Of a stretch of DNA of 64,000 nt, positions 41,198-49,551 are shown in pieces. The number at the start of each line of letters is the position of its first letter. The stretch's first letter is position 1. The position numbers were made by a program, and so were the translations under genes. Under the pieces are notes generated by a model that was given only the letters and a program-made list of their open reading frames with translations, was not told the DNA's origin and did not search any database. This stretch comes from Paenibacillus sabuli (GTDB taxonomy: Bacteria; Bacillota; Bacilli; Paenibacillales; Paenibacillaceae), in NCBI RefSeq assembly GCF_014705605.1, contig NZ_JACXIZ010000015.1, positions 62,001-126,000 on the forward strand, in the 5' to 3' direction.

Positions 41198-42637
41198 ATG
41201 GATGTACTGGATTTGGCTAGGCTGCAATTTGCGACGACTACAATTTTTCACTTTGTATTCGTGCCGATTTCAATCGGCTTGTCGCTGCTCGTGGCCATTA
41301 TGGAGACGTTGTATGTGACGCGCAAGGACGAGATGTACAAGCGAATGGCCAAGTTTTGGGGGACCTTTTTGATCATCAACTTTGCCGTCGGCATCGTCAC
41401 GGGCATTTTGCAGGAATTTCAATTCGGAATGAACTGGTCCGATTTTTCGCGGTTTGTAGGCGATGTATTCGGCGCGCCGCTGGCGATTGAAGCGCTGCTC
41501 GCCTTTTTCCTGGAATCGACCTTCATCGGGCTCTGGGTGTTCGGCTGGGAGCGCCTGCCGAAAAAAGTCCACCTGGCCTGCATGTGGCTCGTCGCGATCG
41601 GGACGATGCTCTCGGCGCTCTGGATTCTGGCCGCCAATTCGTTCATGCAACGGCCGGTCGGCTATGCGATCGTCGACGGCCGCGCCCAGATGACCGATCT
41701 GGGCGCGCTGCTCACGAACGGCCAACTACTGTGGGAGTTTCCGCATACGCTGGCTGCCGCAATTGCGACGGGCGCCTTCCTCGTCACCGGCATCAGCGCC
41801 TGGAAGCTGCTGCAGCTGCAGCGCGGCAAAGCGCATACGGACGCCCATGCGGATAAGCCGCTGTTCGTCTCGTCGCTGCGCATCGGACTGGTGACGGCGC
41901 TGATCGCTTCGGCAGCAATCGCCCAGTTCGGGCATGGGCAGGCCCAGTATCTCGTCGACACGCAGCCGATGAAGATGGCGGCCAGCGAGGGCCTGTGGGA
42001 GCGCAGCGAGGACCCGGCGCCATGGACGATCATCGCGGGGATCGATCCCGAGCTTCAGGCCAACGCTTATGAGCTGAAGGTGCCCTACTTGCTCAGCTTT
42101 CTCAGCTACAGCCGGTTCTCCGGATCGGTGCCGGGCATGAAGGAGCTGCAGGCCGAATACGAGACCGTCTACGGCCCCGGCGATTATATCCCGCCCGTGC
42201 GCACGACGTTCTGGAGCTTCCGCATCATGGTCGGCTGCGGCAGCGCGATGATCGTGCTCGGCCTGTACGGCGTCTATCTGATGCTGCGCAGACGGCTGGC
42301 GGAGGGGAACCGGCGCTTCCTGCTGCTGCTCGTGCCGGCGATCGCCTTGCCTTTCGTCGCCAATACGGCGGGCTGGATCATGACCGAGATCGGCCGCCAG
42401 CCGTGGACGGTCTTCGGCTTGCTGACGACGAGCGATTCCGTATCGCCGAGCGTGAGCGCCGGCGAGGTCTGGTTCACTCTGCTCGCGTTTACCGGCATCT
42501 ATACCATTCTGCTGGGCGTGCAGGCGTACCTGTTCGTTCGCGTGGCGCGCCAAGGGCCGGCCCCGGAGGCGCCGGAAGCGCCTGCGGCGATTGATCCGTA
42601 TGAATCGAAAGGAGGCGACGGCCTTGTCGCTGAATGA
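41198..42637 (+). CDS. cydA: cytochrome bd ubiquinol/menaquinol oxidase subunit I
   Basis: 479 residues. Starts MDVLDLARLQFATTTIFHFVFVP, with the haem-ligand His of helix 1 (IFHF). Helix 3-4 LAIEALLAFFLESTFIGLWVFGW contains the conserved glutamates (E, E) near haem d. The Q-loop is of the short type seen in Firmicutes. The C-terminal GWIMTEIGRQPWTVFGLL is the family signature. It oxidises menaquinol and reduces O2 with high affinity. ATG 41198 with GAGAGGGTGG upstream. The last 14 bases overlap cydB. Under Rex control. Confidence 0.95.
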   Translation: MDVLDLARLQFATTTIFHFVFVPISIGLSLLVAIMETLYVTRKDEMYKRMAKFWGTFLIINFAVGIVTGILQEFQFGMNWSDFSRFVGDVFGAPLAIEALLAFFLESTFIGLWVFGWERLPKKVHLACMWLVAIGTMLSALWILAANSFMQRPVGYAIVDGRAQMTDLGALLTNGQLLWEFPHTLAAAIATGAFLVTGISAWKLLQLQRGKAHTDAHADKPLFVSSLRIGLVTALIASAAIAQFGHGQAQYLVDTQPMKMAASEGLWERSEDPAPWTIIAGIDPELQANAYELKVPYLLSFLSYSRFSGSVPGMKELQAEYETVYGPGDYIPPVRTTFWSFRIMVGCGSAMIVLGLYGVYLMLRRRLAEGNRRFLLLLVPAIALPFVANTAGWIMTEIGRQPWTVFGLLTTSDSVSPSVSAGEVWFTLLAFTGIYTILLGVQAYLFVRVARQGPAPEAPEAPAAIDPYESKGGDGLVAE

Positions 42638-43637
42638 GCTGTGGTTTGTGTTGATTGCCGTATTGTTTACCGGATTTTTCTTCCTGGAGGGCTTCGACTT
42701 CGGCGTGGGAATGGCGACGAGGCTGCTGGCGAAAAGCGACACCGACAGGCGCATTATGCTCAATACGATCGGTCCGTTCTGGGATGCCAACGAGGTGTGG
42801 CTGATCACGGCGGCCGGAGCGATGCTCGCTGCGTTCCCGCATTGGTATGCGACGATGTTCAGCGGCTACTATCTGCTGTTCGCGCTCGTGCTGCTGGCCT
42901 TGATCGGCCGCGGCGTCGCGTTCGAATTCCGCAGCAAGCTGGAGGCCCCCCGCTGGCGGCGAATCTGGGACGGCGCGATCCTCATCGGCAGCACGGCTCC
43001 GCCGCTGCTGCTGGGCATGGCGCTGGCCGGGGCCGCCGCCGGCGTGCCGATCGGCGCGGATATGGAGATGGCCGCCGGGTGGAGCGATATCGTCAACGTC
43101 TATACGGTGCTGGGCGGCCTCACGCTCACCGGGCTCTGTCTGCTGCACGGCCTGCACTTCCTGGCGCTGCGCACCACCGGCGAGCTGCGCGAGCGTTCGC
43201 GCCGCATGGCGCTGCGCTGGATGCCGTGGCAGGGCGCGCTGCTGGCGGCGTTCGCCGTCGCCACGTGGCTGTCCACCGACCTGTTCGAGCGGCGCGGGCT
43301 GTGGCTCGGGCTGGTGCTCGCGCTCGGCGCGGCTGCCTATGCGCTGGCTGCCTATTGGAACCGGGGCGGCCGCGAGGGACTCGCCTTCGCCATGAGCGGC
43401 GCGACGATCGCGCTCGGCTGCGTAGCACTGTTCGCCGGCCTCTTCCCGCGCGTGATGGTCAGCTCGCTTGATGCGGCGTACGACTTGACGATCTACAATG
43501 CCGCCTCCGGCAGCTATACCTTGACCGCGATGACAATCGTCGCCGCCTGCCTGCTGCCGTTCGTGCTGGGCTACCAAGCCTGGAGCTATGTCGTCTTTCA
43601 CAAGCGGCTGCGCCCCGGCGATCATCTGGAGTACTGA
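42624..43637 (+). CDS. cydB: cytochrome bd oxidase subunit II
   Basis: 337 residues, membrane partner of CydA with about eight to nine helices. Signature residues near the start are FFFLEGFDFGVGMATRLLA; the next conserved block is TIGPFWDANEVWLITAAGAMLAAFPHWYATMFSGYY. TTG 42624 is preceded by AAAGGAGG and overlaps the cydA end by 14 bases, so it is preferred over the in-frame upstream codons at 42591 and 42600 that lack a ribosome site. Followed after two bases by cydD. Confidence 0.93.
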   Translation: MSLNELWFVLIAVLFTGFFFLEGFDFGVGMATRLLAKSDTDRRIMLNTIGPFWDANEVWLITAAGAMLAAFPHWYATMFSGYYLLFALVLLALIGRGVAFEFRSKLEAPRWRRIWDGAILIGSTAPPLLLGMALAGAAAGVPIGADMEMAAGWSDIVNVYTVLGGLTLTGLCLLHGLHFLALRTTGELRERSRRMALRWMPWQGALLAAFAVATWLSTDLFERRGLWLGLVLALGAAAYALAAYWNRGGREGLAFAMSGATIALGCVALFAGLFPRVMVSSLDAAYDLTIYNAASGSYTLTAMTIVAACLLPFVLGYQAWSYVVFHKRLRPGDHLEY

Positions 43638-43639
43638 TC

Positions 43640-45526
43640 ATGGACCGGGCATGGCTGGAGCTGCCGGGCTTCCGCGGTCTGCTGCTGCGGCTGGGGCTGC
43701 TGACGACACTGCAGGCCGGAGCGGTCATGCTGCAGGCGCTCGGGCTGGCCGCGGCGGTCGCGACGTTGTTCCATGGCGGTACAGGCGCCGAGGCCGCCTT
43801 AGGGCTGGCATTGTTCGGCGGGGGGTGGTGCGTCCGCCATACCTTGATCTGGCTGGAGCGGCGCACCGCTGACCGCTTCGCCGAGCGGACGGCAGAGGCG
43901 CTGCGGGTCCGGTTGACGGAGACCTTCTTCCACATGGGCCCGGTCGCCGCCGCCCGAGAGGGCAGCGGCCGGCTGGTGACGCTGGCGATGGACGGGATCG
44001 ACCGTGTGCGCGTCTATCTGGAGCTGGCGATCCCGCGCGTCATCGGCATGGCGGTGGGGACGACGCTGCTGATCGCGGCCGTCGCATGGCTCGATGCGGT
44101 ATCCGCGCTCATTTTGGCCGTCTCGCTGCCGGTGCTGATCGCTTTCTTTATACTCATGGGACTGGCGGCCAGACGTCAGGCAGACCGCCAGTGGCAATCG
44201 CATCGGCTGCTAGCGCATCATTTCACAGACGCGCTGCGCGGCCTGCGCACCTTGCGCGAGCTCGGCCGCAGCCGCGCCCACGGCCGGACGGTGGAGGCGG
44301 TCAGCGAGCAGCACCGGGGAGCGACGATGCGGCTGCTGAGGGTCGCTTTTCTTTCTTCCTTTACGCTCGATTTTTTCAGCATGCTGGCAGTTGCGTTTGT
44401 AGCCGTCGGATTGGGACTGCGCTTGATCGACGGCGCGATCGGGCTCGAGCGCGCGCTGGCGGTGCTGGTCCTGGCGCCGGAGGTGTTCGTACCGGTGCGG
44501 ATGCTGGGGACCGACTATCACGCTTCGCTGGACGGCAAGGAGGCCTGGGCCGACGCGAGGCGCATATTGGACGAACGACGGCGGCCGGGAGGCGGCGCAT
44601 CCGACCAGGACGGCCGCCCCGGCGTGCCGCTCTCAGACGAACGGGAGGGGGAGACGCCTGCGTCCGCATCGCCTGTAGGCGCAGACGCCTGCGGCGTCCG
44701 CGCCCGCTCCCCGATCCGGCCGTTCGTCGTGCCGCCGGCCCGCGTCGACCGCGGCGTCCTCCCCGATCTGCCTTCGCTGCACGACGTCGGCGTCGACGGC
44801 GAGGACGGGCCGCGACTGACGGGCATTCGGGCCGAGCTGCCGCCGCAGGCGCTGCGGATCGGGATCGTCGGCGCGAGCGGATCCGGCAAGTCGACGCTGC
44901 TGGATGTGCTGAGCGGCTTCGTCCGCCCGGATCGCGGCGAGCTGCGTCTCGATGGCCGGACGCCGGGGATCAGCGAGGTGGAGAGCTGGCAGCGTCGGAT
45001 CGCTTACATTCCCCAGCAGCCCTATCTGTTCGCCCGTACGCTCGCGGACAATGTCCGCTTCTATGCGCCCGAGGCACAGGACGAGGAGGTGCGGGCGGCG
45101 ATCGAAGCGGCCAACCTGGGGCCGCTGCTGCGTCAGCTGCCGGACGGACTGGAGGCGCGGATCGGGGAGGGCGGCCGCGCGCTCAGCGGCGGTCAGGCTC
45201 AGCGCGTCGCGCTCGCGCGGGCGCTGGTCGGAGGCCGCTCCACCGTGCTGCTTGACGAGCCGACCGCTCATCTGGATATCGAGACCGAGTGGGAGCTGAA
45301 GGCGACCATCCTGCAGGCGCTGCACGGCAAGCGGATGTTCATCGCCACGCATCGCCTGCACTGGATGGCGGACATGGACTGGGTCTGGGTGATGGAGCGG
45401 GGCCGGCTGGTCGAGGCCGGCACCCCTGCGCAGCTGCTGGAGCGGCGTGGGCGATATTACAGCATGCTGACGAATCGGGAGGAGGAAGGCCGCGATGACA
45501 TTCACATCGACAGGCAGGCGCGGTAG
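43640..45526 (+). CDS. cydD: CydD-type ABC exporter subunit for cytochrome bd assembly
   Basis: 628-residue half-transporter. The transmembrane domain is about 20-300. Walker A is IVGASGSGKSTLLD (about 414), signature ALSGGQAQR, Walker B TVLLDEPTAHLD and H-loop ATHRLHWM. CydDC exports thiols (cysteine/glutathione) needed for periplasmic redox balance and bd oxidase maturation in E. coli; in Firmicutes the cyd operon has the same pair. The linker between domains (about 315-400) is unusually long and charged (ERRRPGGGASDQDG and similar), and the usual aromatic A-loop before Walker A is not recognisable. Overlaps the next gene by 32 bases. Confidence 0.85.
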   Translation: MDRAWLELPGFRGLLLRLGLLTTLQAGAVMLQALGLAAAVATLFHGGTGAEAALGLALFGGGWCVRHTLIWLERRTADRFAERTAEALRVRLTETFFHMGPVAAAREGSGRLVTLAMDGIDRVRVYLELAIPRVIGMAVGTTLLIAAVAWLDAVSALILAVSLPVLIAFFILMGLAARRQADRQWQSHRLLAHHFTDALRGLRTLRELGRSRAHGRTVEAVSEQHRGATMRLLRVAFLSSFTLDFFSMLAVAFVAVGLGLRLIDGAIGLERALAVLVLAPEVFVPVRMLGTDYHASLDGKEAWADARRILDERRRPGGGASDQDGRPGVPLSDEREGETPASASPVGADACGVRARSPIRPFVVPPARVDRGVLPDLPSLHDVGVDGEDGPRLTGIRAELPPQALRIGIVGASGSGKSTLLDVLSGFVRPDRGELRLDGRTPGISEVESWQRRIAYIPQQPYLFARTLADNVRFYAPEAQDEEVRAAIEAANLGPLLRQLPDGLEARIGEGGRALSGGQAQRVALARALVGGRSTVLLDEPTAHLDIETEWELKATILQALHGKRMFIATHRLHWMADMDWVWVMERGRLVEAGTPAQLLERRGRYYSMLTNREEEGRDDIHIDRQAR

Positions 45527-47312
45527 CGGCCGGGCGGCGAGCCAGACCCGCGCCGCCCGGCGCGGCAGCACCGCCAAGCTGGCGCTGGCAGCGCTGCTCG
45601 GACTGGGCGCGCTGCTCTGCGCGGCCGCGCTGCTCTATACCTCCGGACATCTGATCTCCAGCTCGGCGCTGCGCCCGGAGAATGTGCTCATGGTCTATGT
45701 GCCGATCGTGCTGGTACGGACGTTCGGCTTTGGCAAGGCGGTGATGCAATACCTCGAGCGGTTGGCCGGGCACAGCGCGGCGCTGCGCGTGCTCTCGTCG
45801 CTGCGCGGCCGCTTGTACCGTCTGGTGGAGCCGCTCGCTGCGCGACCGCGCAGTCGGGTGCGGACCGGCGACATGCTCGGCTTGATGGCCGAGGATATCG
45901 AGCGCGTGCAGCAGCTGCTGCTGCGCTTCGCTCTGCCCGCGTTGATTGCGGCTGCGGCGTATACGGTCGGGATTGCAGCCATCGGCCGCCTGGACCCCGG
46001 ATTTGCGGTGTTCATGGCATGCTATGCCGGCTATCTGCTGCTGGGCGCGCCGGCGCTCGCGCTGCTCGGCGGGAGGGAGCGGCGCAGACGGGCCAGACAG
46101 GCCAGGCGGCGCGCGTATACCGAATTGACGGATGCGGTGTTCGGGATGCAGGATTGGATGCTGAGCGGCCGCACGCGCGAATGGTTGGCGCGCTTCGCCG
46201 AGCAGCGGCGACATGCGGCGGCATTGGAGGGCGGCTTGCGCCGCCGGGCCTGGCGGATGCACTGGCTGTCGCAGTGCCTGAGCGGCGTGGCGATCATCCT
46301 GCTCAGCCTCTGGGCCGGCGGACTAGCGCAGCAGGGCGCCATCGGGCCGACCTGGATCGCAGCGATCGCGCTGGCAGGCATGCCGCTGCTGGAGGCGCTG
46401 ATTCGCAGCGGCGACGCTACGGCGCGTGTGACCGACGATGCCGCGGCATTGCGCAGGCTGCGCGATACGGAGCTGGAGGGCGAGCGTCTGGCTGCCGACG
46501 ATGCGCGCAGCGCTGCAGAGGCAGCCGCAGCGGATGCGGCGCTGGCCGGGCACGAGGTCGACGGGCATGCGGCCGGGCACCCCTGCGAGCTGCGGCTCGA
46601 GCGCGTGTGCTATCGCTACCCGGGCGAGACGGGCGATACGCTGCGAGACCTCGAGCTGCATGCGCCGCCAGGCAAGCGCATCGCCGTGCTCGGGCGCAGC
46701 GGGGCCGGCAAATCGACGCTGCTCAGCCTGCTGCAGGGAGAGCTGGCCCCGACTGCCGGACGAGCGCTGCTCGGCGGACATCCCCTCTGGGCGGGCGCTG
46801 ACAGCCAGGCGCACTGTGCAGTGCTCGGGCAGCAGCCGCACCTGTTCGATACGACGCTGGCTGCCAACATTCGGATCGGCCGGCCGGAGGCCGACGATGC
46901 CGCGGTGATGCGCGCGGTACGCCTCGCCGGTCTGGAGCCGCTGGTCGAATCGCTGCCGATGGGGCTGCGCACGCGGGTGCTGGAGGGCGGGCGCCGCTTC
47001 TCCGGAGGAGAGCGGCAGCGGATTGCGCTCGCTCGCGTGATCCTGCTCGACCGCCCGATCGTGCTGCTCGACGAGCCTGCCGTGGGGCTGGACCCGCGGA
47101 CGGAGCAGGCGCTGCTGCGGACCCTGCTGCAGGCGCTGGAGGGGCGGACGCTGATCTGGGTGACGCACCACCTGACCGGTATGGAGGCGATGGATGAGAT
47201 CGTCTTTATCGACGAGGGTGCGATCACGCTGCGCGGCACGCATCGCCAATTGCTGCAATCCAGCGCGCATTATCGCCGGCTCTATCGGCTGGATCGACCT
47301 GCGGCCGGTTGA
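45495..47312 (+). CDS. cydC: CydC-type ABC exporter subunit for cytochrome bd assembly
   Basis: 605 residues, partner of CydD. The membrane domain begins with STAKLALAALLGLGALLCAAALLYTSGHLI; VRTFGFGKAVMQYLERLAGH is typical of CydC. The nucleotide-binding domain has the A-loop (VCYRYPGETG), Walker A VLGRSGAGKSTLL (about 401), signature RFSGGERQR, and Walker B IVLLDEPAVGLD with the Glu. ATG 45495 has GGAGGAAGG upstream. It ends the operon; a strong terminator follows at 47387. Confidence 0.87.
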   Translation: MTFTSTGRRGSGRAASQTRAARRGSTAKLALAALLGLGALLCAAALLYTSGHLISSSALRPENVLMVYVPIVLVRTFGFGKAVMQYLERLAGHSAALRVLSSLRGRLYRLVEPLAARPRSRVRTGDMLGLMAEDIERVQQLLLRFALPALIAAAAYTVGIAAIGRLDPGFAVFMACYAGYLLLGAPALALLGGRERRRRARQARRRAYTELTDAVFGMQDWMLSGRTREWLARFAEQRRHAAALEGGLRRRAWRMHWLSQCLSGVAIILLSLWAGGLAQQGAIGPTWIAAIALAGMPLLEALIRSGDATARVTDDAAALRRLRDTELEGERLAADDARSAAEAAAADAALAGHEVDGHAAGHPCELRLERVCYRYPGETGDTLRDLELHAPPGKRIAVLGRSGAGKSTLLSLLQGELAPTAGRALLGGHPLWAGADSQAHCAVLGQQPHLFDTTLAANIRIGRPEADDAAVMRAVRLAGLEPLVESLPMGLRTRVLEGGRRFSGGERQRIALARVILLDRPIVLLDEPAVGLDPRTEQALLRTLLQALEGRTLIWVTHHLTGMEAMDEIVFIDEGAITLRGTHRQLLQSSAHYRRLYRLDRPAAG

Positions 47313-47386
47313 CGCGCCGTGCCGCCGCCCGACATCTTCGTTCGCTTCCGGCCGAGCCGGAGCGCGAGTTGCACCTGTGCAATTTG

Positions 47387-47427
47387 GCGCGTTCGTTTGA
47401 GCAACTTCAGACGAACGCGCTTTTTTC
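47387..47427 (+). terminator. terminator of the cyd operon
   Basis: GCGCGTTCGT (47387-47396) pairs with ACGAACGCGC (47411-47420), ten base pairs, followed by six Ts. Confidence 0.88.
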
Positions 47428-47465
47428 TTACGTTTTTATCTAGTATGTGTAAGGTAACATGACAT

Positions 47466-47479
47466 AGAAAGCGCTATCC
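47466..47479 (+). promoter_or_regulatory. cre-like site (CcpA)
   Basis: AGAAAGCGCTATCC matches the cre core TGAAAGCGCTTTCA at 11 of 14 positions, with the central GCGC dyad intact. It lies about 24 bases upstream of the -35, and would make the downstream catabolic operon subject to carbon catabolite control. Confidence 0.5.
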
Positions 47480-47502
47480 ATAAAAAAGAAGTGTGATTTA
47501 TG

Positions 47503-47531
47503 TTGACACGTTTCGACAAAGTCGGTATAGT
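47503..47531 (+). promoter_or_regulatory. promoter of the peptide/S-conjugate operon
   Basis: TTGACA (47503-47508), 17-base spacer, TATAGT (47526-47531). It drives the GntR regulator and presumably the nine co-oriented genes after it. Confidence 0.85.
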
Positions 47532-47551
47532 GAGCATATGGTTCAAAGGTA

Positions 47552-47567
47552 TAAGGTTTAGACCTTA
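47552..47567 (+). promoter_or_regulatory. candidate GntR autoregulatory operator
   Basis: TAAGGT (47552-47557) and ACCTTA (47562-47567) flank TTAG in a dyad, just downstream of the inferred transcription start. The dimension matches FadR-type GntR half-sites. Confidence 0.5.
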
Positions 47568-47602
47568 AATCTTAGTAACGGACTTTTAAAGGGGTGAAAG
47601 GA

Positions 47603-48352
47603 ATGCCACAGCTTTTCCCGCTGCAATTCGAGCAAGTCAGCTCTAAAAAAGTGAGCGATTTTATATTGGAGCAATTGGAAGAAGCCATCATTCTCAAAGA
47701 GCTGATGTCCGAGGAGCAGTTGCCGACCGAGCGCGAGCTGGCGGAAATCTTCAACGCCAGCCGGCTCGCCGTGCGAGAAGCGCTGGCCCATCTGGAGCAG
47801 AAGGGACTTGTGGAAAAAAGACTCGGCGCCAAAGGCGGGACGTTCGTGCTGCCGGTCACGATGCATGCCCATCGCCGGACGCGCGAGGAGATTAAGAGCG
47901 ACTGGCACGACATGGTCGAGCTGTCCGAATTCCGGCTCATTATCGAACCGGAGGCCGCCTATTATGCCGCGAAGCGAATCGCTCCCGAGCAACTGCGCGA
48001 GCTCGAGGGCTATCTGGACAAGAGCATGGCGGACGATTGTTCGCGCGAGCTGTTCCGCGCACTGGACGTCAAGTTCCATCTGCTGATTGCCAAGGCGTCC
48101 GGCAACTCGCACATTGAACGGTCGGTCCGTCGCATTCGGACGCGCATCAACCGCGCGCTCGATTTGATGCCGTATAACCCGGACGTCCGGGTCGTCAACG
48201 TCGACCATCACCGCAAGCTTTTCGAGGCGCTCGCAGGTCGGCAAGCGCAGCAGTCTTACGACATCATGAAGGCGCATATCGGGCAATCGCTGGAGGCCAT
48301 TCACGCCCGCGTATTCACCGAGAGCGACAGCGAAGGAGGAACACCCGTTTGA
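47603..48352 (+). CDS. FadR-type GntR transcriptional regulator
   Basis: 249 residues. The winged helix (about 12-80) has LPTERELAEIFNASRLAVREAL and KRLGAKGGTFV. The C-terminal all-helical FCD domain has the metal-ligand pattern FRALDVKFHLLI, NSHIERSV and VDHHRKLFEAL. Start is ATG 47603; an in-frame GTG at 47594 is possible. The FCD domain usually binds a carboxylate ligand via a metal. It heads the catabolic operon and overlaps the amidohydrolase gene by four bases, so it likely senses the imported substrate or an intermediate. Confidence 0.9.
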   Translation: MPQLFPLQFEQVSSKKVSDFILEQLEEAIILKELMSEEQLPTERELAEIFNASRLAVREALAHLEQKGLVEKRLGAKGGTFVLPVTMHAHRRTREEIKSDWHDMVELSEFRLIIEPEAAYYAAKRIAPEQLRELEGYLDKSMADDCSRELFRALDVKFHLLIAKASGNSHIERSVRRIRTRINRALDLMPYNPDVRVVNVDHHRKLFEALAGRQAQQSYDIMKAHIGQSLEAIHARVFTESDSEGGTPV

Positions 48353-49551
48353 CAGTTGAGCACCTATTGGAGCAGGCCAAGCGCCTCGCGCCCCAGCTCG
48401 TCCGGTGGCGGCGCGATCTGCACCGCCACCCGGAGATCGGATTCGAGGAAGTGCGGACGGCGAACGTCGTCGCGGAGCATCTGCACGGGCTCGGCCTGCA
48501 GGTCGCCGAGGGCATCGGCCGCACCGGTGTCGTCGGACTGCTGGAGGGGACGAGCCCCGGTCCGACCATCGCGCTGCGCGCCGACATGGACGCCCTTCCG
48601 ATCCAGGACGCCAAAAGCGTCGACTACGGCTCCGGCGTGGCGGGCAAGGCGCATCTATGCGGCCACGACGCCCACACGACGATGCTGATGGGCGCGGCAC
48701 AGCTGCTCCGGGATATGGGGCCGCCGGCGCGCGGCAACATCAAATTCATCTTTCAGCCGGCGGAAGAGGGGCTGGCAGGAGCGGCCGCAATGATCGCAGA
48801 CGGCGTGCTGGATCGCCCCCGAGTCGACGCCATTGTCGGGCTCCACGTCTATCCCGGCTTGCGCACCGGATCGTTCGCGATGGTCAAGGGCGTCGCTCAT
48901 GCGTCCGTCGACGACTTCGTCATCCGGATTCACGGCCAAGGCGGGCACGCGGCGCGACCGCATGAAGCGATCGATGCGATCGCGGTAGCCGGCCAGGTCA
49001 TCACCGGCCTGCAGCAGGTGGTGAGCCGGATGATCGATCCGCTCGAGACGGCTGTGCTCACCATCGGCAAGATCTCGGGCGGATACATGGGCTCTTCGAT
49101 CGCACCGGAGGTGGTGCTCCACGGCACGGTGCGCACGCTGGCGCCGCATGTCCGGGAGCGGATGCCGCAGCTCGTCGAGCGCGCGCTCGATCATCTTACC
49201 GCGGCCTTCGGCGCTTCGCACACGCTGGATTACCATCACAATTATCCCGTCGTGACCAATGACGGCGCGATGATCGATCTGATGGCCCGCGCGACCGAGC
49301 GGCTCGTCGGCGGCAAGCCGTGGAGCGCGATGACCCCGTCCACCGGGGGCGAGGATTTCGCCTTCTACACGGAGCGCATCCCGGGCGCGTTCATTCGGCT
49401 CGGCACGAGCAGCGGCTCGGCCGAGACGTCGTACCCGCTGCATCATCCGATGTTCGATCTCGACGAGCAGGCGCTGCCGATCGGCAGCGCGCTGCTCGCG
49501 ACGGCCGCGCTCGAATACCTCAATCCAAAAAAGGGAGATGACACGCAATGA
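48349..49551 (+). CDS. M20-family amidohydrolase (N-acyl amino acid hydrolase)
   Basis: 400 residues, M20D subfamily (hippurate hydrolase, YxeP/AmaA-like). Metal ligands are visible in LCGHDAHTTML, QPAEEGLAGA and MDALPIQ. VVHGQGG-like IRIHGQGGHAARPHEAIDAI marks the dimerisation lid, and TPSTGGEDFAFYTERIPGAF is the final ligand region. It removes an acyl group from an N-acyl amino acid or a peptide-like amide. Start is TTG 48349 after AAGGAGG. The gene overlaps its neighbours on both sides. In B. subtilis similar enzymes deacylate N-acetylated S-substituted cysteines. Confidence 0.9.
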   Translation: MTVEHLLEQAKRLAPQLVRWRRDLHRHPEIGFEEVRTANVVAEHLHGLGLQVAEGIGRTGVVGLLEGTSPGPTIALRADMDALPIQDAKSVDYGSGVAGKAHLCGHDAHTTMLMGAAQLLRDMGPPARGNIKFIFQPAEEGLAGAAAMIADGVLDRPRVDAIVGLHVYPGLRTGSFAMVKGVAHASVDDFVIRIHGQGGHAARPHEAIDAIAVAGQVITGLQQVVSRMIDPLETAVLTIGKISGGYMGSSIAPEVVLHGTVRTLAPHVRERMPQLVERALDHLTAAFGASHTLDYHHNYPVVTNDGAMIDLMARATERLVGGKPWSAMTPSTGGEDFAFYTERIPGAFIRLGTSSGSAETSYPLHHPMFDLDEQALPIGSALLATAALEYLNPKKGDDTQ

